A program made the translations under genes and the position numbers. The notes beneath the pieces were generated by a model that did not search any database, was not told the DNA's origin, and was given only the letters and a program-made list of their open reading frames with translations. Positions 55,790 through 64,000 of a stretch of 64,000 nt of DNA are shown piece after piece (position 1 is the stretch's first letter; each line of letters opens with the position of its first letter). This DNA comes from Strongyloides papillosus (taxonomy: Eukaryota; Nematoda; Chromadorea; Rhabditida; Strongyloididae). The DNA lies in contig SRSI01000044.1 of NCBI GenBank assembly GCA_005656395.1, forward strand, positions 1,922,001-1,986,000, in the 5' to 3' direction.

Positions 55790-57144
55790 ATGAACAGTAT
55801 TGAAGACTTAGCAAAAAAAATTTGCTATGTTATATCAGTGTGTACTGACTATTTATCAATATCCGATTTAAGACGAATTTTGAAAGAAAGTATACATGCA
55901 GTGGATATTGATAATGAACTAGAGAAATTGAAAATAACGTTTTGGGACTTAATCTTTTATATGAAGGAACATAATATGATAGGAGATATAAAGGATATGT
56001 ATGATTTAAATAAAATAAAATTTAAATACGTACCATCCGATGCGAACGTGGAAATCTACTCAAAAATTGCAGAATCCTTAAAAAGAATAAATAAAGAAGA
56101 TGTAGAGGATAACAATAGCATATACAGCTCAGATATTAATGGGGCGAGTGTTAACTTTTTAAGACTCAAGATGCAAGATGACAAAAAATTTAATAAGATT
56201 CATTCAACAGTAGAAACTAAAAAACCCATAAAAAGATCATTAAGAAATAAGGATTTTAGAGAAAACAAAATTGAAAGACCTGAAGTTAAACAAAATTGTG
56301 ATAATTTACTGGAAAAATTTAAAAAGTTAGATGATACATATGAAGGATCAAGGAATATAGAGAATAACAAATTCATAATGAAAAATTTGTTAATTACCAG
56401 AAGTAATGATTCAGAATTAATTATTGATACTCCATCGAAAGTTGGTAAGTTCTTTTTGATTACTATTTCAAATATTTTTTAGCATCAATAAATAAGCATA
56501 GAGAACCAGTTACACATAATTGGTTTTCACATAGACCTGATGTTGATAATAAGCTGTCATCATTTGAAAAACAAAAATCTGATGATAACAGCAGTATTTT
56601 CATTAGTAGTATGAAAAATAGAAATGATTATGAATCAATAAATAATAAGGATAACTCAAAGTGGAGAAGTAAGTTAATAATAAATTTAGTGAAATGTATG
56701 GTAATCGTAGTTTTAGATGAATTCGGAACTAAAACAAATGTTGACAAATTTGGAGATTTAATTGAAAAATTATCAAATTCATTAAATAAAAGTAATTCTA
56801 ACATTTCCTTAATTTCAAAATGTAACTCACTGCCTAAAAAACAATATGAGGAATACCATGAAGAGAGTCCAAGCAATTCTTTTGATATGTATAGGTATTC
56901 ATGGTTTAATAGTAGAAAAAATTTACCATCAAAATCTGTTGAACAAAATTGTAATGAAAAAAAAATTCATTCAAATGAAGTAAGTTGTTTAAGTTTACGA
57001 ATTTCTACAATTTTTTAATAGAAAGAAAACAATCGTAATAATGTTACCATTACAATATTACCACTCACTATAAAAGATGAAGAACTGATAAAGATCACAA
57101 TGGAGAAATTTTTTGGTAATGAACAGTTTGATGCTTGGCATTAA
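55790..57144 (+). CDS. Possible LOTUS/OST-HTH-domain protein
   Basis: Three exons (55790-56444, 56483-56979, 57022-57144) with 38- and 42-nt introns join in frame to 424 residues. Residues about 5-85 look like a winged-helix LOTUS domain: helices DLAKKICYVISVC and ISDLRRILKESI, then LKITFWDLIFYMKEHNMI and FKYVPSD. LOTUS domains bind RNA or Vasa-type helicases in germ granules; that function is inferred only from this weak resemblance. The rest is Asn/Lys/Ser-rich and probably disordered, with a short hydrophobic stretch (NLVKCMVIVVLDEFG) and a folded-looking end (FFGNEQFDAWH). No signal peptide. If the LOTUS reading is wrong, this is an unclassified protein. Confidence 0.55.
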
Positions 57145-57455
57145 ATAATGGAAGATCATGAAGTAACATTTTAGATATAGTATCAACTGTAAATTTAATT
57201 TTTTTTGTTTTTTAAAACCTAACTTTAATTTATATCTAATAATATGTTAATATATATACTTTAATTAATAAAAATTAATATCTTTTTACAAAAAAATGGA
57301 AAATTTATATAATTATATATTTTAAAATATCTAGTATTAACAAACAGGAAGATTATTTTAAATCTCAACCACCGATTATAATTTATTTTTTCTTATGTAC
57401 ACATTTTTCTTGAATTTTCCTTTTAAATAAATCTTTTATGGAAATGTTAATTATT
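57145..57455. other. Convergent 3' intergenic region
   Basis: 311 bp between the stop of the plus-strand LOTUS-like gene and the stop of mig-10. AT-rich, with AATAAA-like sequences and no coding signal. Confidence 0.5.
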
Positions 57456-60400
57456 TTAAGATCTTTCAACTATATTTAATCTTCTATTCATGGCATTTTG
57501 TAGTTCATTATGAAATGATGATACATTCTGATGAACATCATTTGCCATTTGTAATCTTGTTGTATTACTTCTTTTTGGTGGTGGAGGTGGTGGTACTTTT
57601 TTTAAGGCAGATTTCAGTGGTGTTCCATTATTTGTAAAACTTTGATATTGTCCCTGTTGTTCAGTCCCTCCTCCATTTACAAAGGTAGCCGACATTGGTG
57701 GTGGTGGTAATGGTTCCTCATCACTATCAAAATCTTCTGATGGAATCTCTATTGATGGTGTAACAACATTACTTCTATCATCTATAAAAAGATGCCGTGA
57801 ACTATTGTCACTTACGCAACTATTTCTATACATATCTTCTCTTATATTTTCTTCTCCTCTTAAACTTAAATTACTACAATTTATTAGATTCTGTTGATTA
57901 TTTTTAATATTAAGAAGTGGTGTTGTTGCCTCAACGGGAGATCTTTTTATTGTACCGCAATCATCTTGGTCAAAACACATACTTGCCATTGATGTTTGTT
58001 CAGAGTTAGATGCTTTTGATGATGATGTCGTTGAGATTGATCTACAATTTTCATTTTGGTTTCCCATCTCAAAAATATTATTCCCATTTCCATGCGAAGA
58101 TATATGAGGCATTGGTGAATTAATTCTTGATGATATTGATGGTGTTTCAACTTTTATAGGAGTATGACATTGTGATGTAACCATTCTTCTCATACCATCT
58201 TCATATGCTTTATATAATTCATAACCATTTTTAGCTATTCTTAAAGCATTAATCCATTGCATATATGAAATATCTGTTTCTGCACATATATATTTAATAT
58301 ATTTAGAATTTTTAACTTGAATTTGTGGTGGTTTTATAGCAAAACCATATCCTGTTGGTGCTTTGTATTTTTTTTTCCAATCTGTACATGTATATATTTG
58401 ATTTGAATGAAAATTCATAATACATTGTAAATCTTTTGGTGTTTTACTTTTTCCTTTTATAGAGTAATATAAACCAGATGATCGTAGTACAAAATAATGT
58501 CTTTTCCATGATTTTTTACCATCTTGTTTTAAATATAAATAACCATCTATTTCTGGTGGTAAAGTTGAATCTTCTTGAAAGAAAAGCTAAAAATTATAAA
58601 TTAATAAGAATAAAATTTATAAAATAAATGCACTTATATAACACTTAAGTGTTTGCTAATTATATAAATAATAAATATATATCAAACTTCAAAATTTAAA
58701 TTACCTTCAAAATTTTGTCTCTTTCAGCAGCTGTTAAATTAGTTTGTGGACTAGGAAGATATTCTTTTGTTCTTTCATTAATAAGAAAGATTTGTGGTTT
58801 TAAGATGAAAGCAAACTTGTCCTGTTGCCTTTTAAAATATAATTTATTTGGAGAATCTTGTGTCCACATAAGTATATTTTCTACTACACTCTCATGGTCT
58901 TCATAGATACGCTCTGAAAATAAATAATTATTTATTCAATTGTTTTATTTATTTTTAAAATACTTGTTGTTTATTAAAAAGCTCATATAATTTGATTATT
59001 GTCACAGTAAACAAAAAGTTGTACAAATGAAGTAATGATTATTACCATATATATTAACATCTCTTAACACTTGTTAATATCATTCTATCTTTGTAATTAA
59101 CTTTTTATATATTGTACACTCATCTTTTAATGTGAAACTTTCGATATATTTAATTTCCTAATTTGTTTTAAGAACTTTTCTTAAAGAGTAACACAATAAC
59201 AGCTAGTTAAACAATATTCTGGTGTAAGAAATTGTAAGTAATATGATATAATGTTAAAAGTATACTTATTATATACTTTCTAGACCAGATGCTACTGAAA
59301 ATGTCTTTTTTCCCTTTATGATAGACCTAATTTACACCAGATATAGTTAAAAATGAGATGCAATTGAATGAAAGATTGTAATATGATAATAACTTGATCT
59401 TGTATTAAAAGCTTAATATAAATATAAAATTTTGACGATAAACCAGGTGATAATCTCTGAATTTGTGATACATCAAAACATTAATTTTAAAATCAGTCCT
59501 AAAGATGGATACTTTTGTTTACCTTCACACATTTTATAATCTATCTTACAAATGCATCAAATTTGACCTATGCTTTAAAAGATAAACACAATAATCAATA
59601 AATACAAAAACTAATACTAATGTAAACAAAGAAAAAACATATACATTTAAAAAAAAACTTACTTATTCTCAACTGAGGATACTCCTCAATGATACAATGT
59701 TCTGGATGTAAAGAAATTCCTAATTTTGATACAATAACTTTCATAACTTCAACACAACTCCATCTTTCATCAATTAAAAGTGATATTGTATGATTATTTT
59801 CAAGGAAAAATTTAACATAAACTTTCTTAATATTAGCTTCTTTCATTTTTTCTAAAGCCTCACGAATTTTTTCTGCCTTAATTTGTGCTGGTGTTAAATT
59901 AGTATGATCTTTTGTTGGTGATGATATTTGAGGTGATAAATTATTTTGATATAGGGATTGTTTATTGTTAGATGATGTTGAGGAAACTCCTGAAGATGAG
60001 GAACAGGATGAAACAACTGATGCTGGTGGTGTAATTGCACCTGTCTTTGTCATTGACTCCTAAAATAATATTTATATTAAAACTGAATTATATTTATATA
60101 AAATTTCAATAAAATAATATGACTTATAAATATTCACATGGTTATATTATTTGTAAATGATATTCTATATTAATAAATACATCAAAATTACTTCTATTTT
60201 ACAATGTAAAATACCAATTACTCATGGTCATATGTAAAATATAATTTTATAGATACTTCAAATAACATACCTGTTGTGTTGGTGATGGTGTATTTAGACT
60301 ACCTCTACATGAATCATTGCTTGAAAAATCTGAAACTGTTGCTCTAGTAAAATTACTTCCACAATCAGTTGATGTATCACCAAATGCCGAGTCAATATCT

Positions 60401-62375
60401 GGACTGGAACAATTTATAATAGGCCTACTAAATTCAGAACCTTTGTAAATTTTTTTTGATATTTCTTTTGACGTCCCATCATTTACAATTGGAGTATTTT
60501 TATCCTTTATTGTTTTCGATGGTGGTAGTAATGTTGGAATTCCAAGAATTAATTGATCTGTTCCTGTTGAACTATTTAATTGGTCTTCCAAATGATTTAA
60601 TTCATTTAATAATGCATCTAATTCCCAGTCACTTGAATCTATGATAGGCATTATATTAGACAAATATATATATAATTTTTTTAGATATGAAAATACTTAA
60701 TAGAATAAACTTTTTCCTATAAGTTACACCTATATGTTTAGTTTGTTTTTTTTTTGATAAGTAATGTTGATTCTTAATATAAGAAGCTTAAAAAATATTA
60801 CTTGGATTAGATAATACGAAAGTATATATAATAATATAAAATAAAAAGAAACAAACAACGACAGTAAATAATTATTTGTAATCTAAAATGAACATCTTCA
60901 CTCTTCTTAAAAGCGCTAAAATGACATAGGGTAACTTAATAAACATACGGTAATAGCTAACTACCTAAAATCCTTTGATTAAGAAGACAATGTTAAACTA
61001 TCACAAACTACTATTTTCCGCAATAAATAAGGGGGGTGTGTATAAATAATAGAACTATATAAAGAAAGAGCCAAGCCACATATGTATGTTAAGTACTTTA
61101 AGATGCATAAACTATCCTTTAACGGTTTAAAGAAACAACAAACACAGATATAGATATTAAGATGATCTGGAGATATAAACAATGATTGATGGCACAACAA
61201 CATCTAATATCGTAATTAATCTATTTTTAAAATCTACAACGGTAATTAATATCAACTTCAAAGAATTTAACAGAAAAATTAAATAATTATCTAAACAATA
61301 GAGTATAAAAGTAGAAGAAGTGAAAAGAATATATCTAAAATAGAAAAAGAAAAAAAATGTTTAAAGATTGAATAAAATAAATCTATTTTATTTCTATAAA
61401 CCAAATAAAAATAAAATTGGTTTTTTACGATGTCAAACAACAATGGAAAGATATAAAAATACAATGTCAGTTATTATTTATACTTCCTATTTTCATCTTT
61501 ATAATATATCATATTGTACAAGACGAAATATATTATTTGAATAAAGTTTAACAGTCACCAGGTGTAGGATAAGTAAAATGCAATAAAACAAAAAATAACC
61601 TTTAATAATAAACTTAATTTTTTTTCATAATATAATTGAGAAAGAATCTAAAAATGTTTAGAGATATAATAATTATAATATTGAAAGATTTCATTATAAT
61701 TATACTACTGTTACCTATTAATGACAAACCCAGAACTCGTAAAATAGGCAATTAAATTCCAATATATGTATATAAATGAAGGATATAAATTTTGATATTT
61801 TAATTTAAAACAGATGATAGGAAAAACTAAGAAAGGAATTGAAGAATGATTGTCTGTTAAATAGGAAAATATTGTTATCTTAAATATATAATCTTCTTTA
61901 ACTTTATATATATATTATTATAATACATTATACAATCATTAATTGATAAGATGTGTGTAAGAATAATTTCAAAGGTGAAACTATTGCCACTAAATATGAA
62001 GCGGCTTCTTTTATATGTATACTTAACATTACATATTTGTTATTAAATTATTATAACGATAACGTTACCGATTAATTATACTATATAAAAATATTGACAT
62101 TGCTTATCAATTGAATAATATCAAACTTATAGGATAACATTTATTTTTATTCTTTCAAAAAACATACCTTTTACAGCAGCCATTGATAATCTTACACTAT
62201 CAATTTTTGGTTTTGGAGGCACTTGAGGCCCTTCCTTATTTCTAACTTTAACTTGATCTATTGATGTAATACCATCATTATTAGAAATAAATGATTTATT
62301 ACAGGTGCTCATATGATTTATATTTATTGAATTATTACATAATTGTGATGGTGGTAATGTCTGTTGAGAATTCAT
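57456..62375 (-). CDS. mig-10: MIG-10/RIAM/lamellipodin (RA-PH adaptor)
   Basis: Exons 62375-62168, 60638-60271, 60059-59663, 58913-58705 and 58586-57456 join in frame to 770 residues. A shorter form can start at the ATG at 60651 (705 residues). The protein links Ras-family GTPases and phosphoinositides to Ena/VASP and actin, guiding cell and axon migration. Visible order: a PPKPK motif in the first exon; a LDALLNELNHLEDQL helix, like the talin-binding start of the family; a Ras-association domain split by a 749-nt intron (KVYVKFFLENN, VMKVIVSKLG, then RIYEDHESVVENILMWTQD); a PH domain (EIDGYLYLKQDGKKSWKRHYF to YMQWINALRIAKNG); and a Pro-rich tail (EEPLPPPPMS, KVPPPPPPKRS) for EVH1/SH3 partners. 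The long first intron suggests two promoters. Confidence 0.9.
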
Positions 62376-64000
62376 ATTCTATAAAAAAAAGAATTTAATT
62401 ATCATTATCTTTATATATAAAAATGAATAAAAAATTTTTGTTTATAATAACAACGTTATAATTGAGGATTAGTGATGAGTTATTAAATTATGAAAAGCAA
62501 TTGTACTAACTTTTATACAATGACATTAAGTTGTGTTAAATTATTAATTATAATTAGTAATTGACGATTGTCTGCCTTCTTGTGGTCAACTGTCGACAGA
62601 TGTCTTTATAGGTAACAAATTTTTACTCTTTACCATTTTAAAGAACTGTAAAAAGAAGTATTAAACTTTTTATCATGCTTCAATAGATATTAGATAGTGC
62701 TAAGATTTATCTAAGATGATAAAAGTATATTTATCTTTATATTATTATAATAAAGTTAAAAAGATACTTTTTATTGAAGTATTTAAAAAGGAATTAATAA
62801 TCATTTTGGTAACGCTTAAATTTTACACCTCATTAAATAGTTAAGAAAAAGTTAAAGGTTACCTATAATGGCATTTACTAAATATATGTATATTTATATA
62901 AAAGTTCATTTCTTCTTGATTAGTGATCTAGAGAATGACAATTGTAATGTAATGTAAATTTTATTGAGAAAAAAAATGATTAATAAATCATTTGGAAGTT
63001 GAATTACCTATGTAAATATGGTTAAATAAAATGCGTTTTTGAGTTAAAAAGTACTAAAATAAGTAATGTTAAATATCGGCAACATGAAAATATGAAACAG
63101 AAGAAAATATAAATTGTAAAAGAAGACAATACCGCACATAAAATGTTTGTCGGTTTTTGAAACATTAAAAAGCTTGTACTTTAATTGTTTCTTTACACAC
63201 TATAAAAAAGATAAGTTAAAAATATATAAATCTGCTAAGGATATGTGTTAACAAAAAGATGAACATCTGATACATTTTATTTTATATTCTTTTGTAGGAA
63301 GAAATTAATTCATTGAAAGTAAGAATGGTACACATCCTAAAGATATACACAATTCAATATATTATTTTGGAAATTTTATTTTTAACTTAAAATTTTACCA
63401 AACACTATTTTCTTATTTTTAACAACATAAAAGTATACATCACAAAAATCTCATTTTATAAATTTAACATAGTGTTATATTTAAATAAAAACATTAATTT
63501 GTACATTAGAAAAGTTATTGTTTTGGGATCTATTAATGATTGATAGAGGAAATTTAACTTGACAGTATAGATTTAACAAAATGTTATTGTAAATAGAAAC
63601 ATAATAAACTTTAAGCACTTTCATATAATAAAAGTGACAAAATATAAATTAGAAAAGCTGTTGATTAAATTTTGATAAATTTAATGAAAAATCCTTTAAA
63701 ACCATAATTATTTTTATTGTTGTAATAAAAATAAAAATATTTCTTTAATGAGGGAAAAGATAAATTATGATCAAAAAGTTGCGCAATTTATATTTGTAAA
63801 ACTTATATCCATCTGATTGAAAAATTAATGAATGGATAAGAGTATTAAGAAGGTATTATAAAAGATATTTATAGCAGATGGATTTAATTTAATTATAAAT
63901 AAATTTTTTTCTTGTTTGTTCTAGTAAATATAATTGTACTTGTAAATATATTATAAAGAAAAAAAATTATTAAAATATAGTAAATAATATTTATAAAGAG
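62376..64000. other. Upstream region of mig-10, no gene supported
   Basis: 1.6 kb of AT-rich sequence with many A/T runs and no frame over 60 codons. By position it is the promoter of the long mig-10 form. Confidence 0.5.

Noticed and set aside
1..64000. CRISPR arrays, bacterial operons, tRNA and rRNA genes
   Set aside because: The window is eukaryotic; no regular spaced repeats were seen, and I found no convincing tRNA or rRNA by eye, which is a weak test.

Overview
The window is eukaryotic nuclear DNA from a nematode, most likely a Strongyloides relative. It is extremely AT-rich. The host genes have very short GT-AG introns (about 39-62 nt), and the recognisable homologues fit a nematode: MIG-10/lamellipodin, ZEN-4/KIF23, FER-type SH2-kinase relatives and protein tyrosine phosphatases. 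The genus is inferred from base composition, intron size and gene content, not from a database match.

Layout. 1-341: 3' end of a charged protein gene. 3050-4749: ZIP zinc transporter. 5173-25438: one 20.3-kb block made of three nested LTR retrotransposons. The host element E1 (minus orientation) has two identical 138-bp LTRs and a 4-bp ATTC duplication. It was interrupted twice: by E2 (7209-12476, plus orientation, 196-bp LTRs, TTTC duplication) inside its integrase, and by E3 (13429-19204, minus orientation, 210-bp LTRs, AATT duplication) inside its RNase H. 26091-27437 and 33989-35102: two protein tyrosine phosphatases separated by about 6.5 kb without a clear gene. 40088-41824: a tail-to-tail pair of secreted Cu/Zn-SOD-fold proteins that have lost the metal ligands. 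42007-44630: divergent Gemin2 and cytosolic aspartyl-tRNA synthetase. 46145-46446: a small membrane protein with a frameshift. 46691-50728: an SH2-pseudokinase and the kinesin-6 ZEN-4. 51664-57144: two secreted proteins without recognised function and a possible LOTUS-domain protein. 57456-62375: MIG-10/RIAM/lamellipodin.

The most unusual material is in the retrotransposon block. E1 and E3 are related Ty3/gypsy-type elements, both apparently primed by tRNA-Gln. Their Gag has no CCHC knuckle but carries a hydrophobic segment followed by a two-cysteine domain, an architecture I do not recognise. E3 lacks the protease and coiled coil present in E1. Between pol and the 3' LTR both elements carry an antisense gene-like unit with its own splice-acceptor-like site and AATAAA signal. 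In E3 this unit has an intact intron and encodes a small single-pass membrane protein, so it looks like a captured or resident antisense gene. E1 also carries a decayed glutamine-rich sequence whose in-frame stops are, with one exception at a frameshift, all TAA or TAG.

How the genes relate. The host genes are mostly unrelated housekeeping and signalling genes. Gemin2 and aspartyl-tRNA synthetase share a 231-bp divergent promoter region. ZEN-4 and the pseudokinase are 312 bp apart on the same strand and could be co-transcribed.
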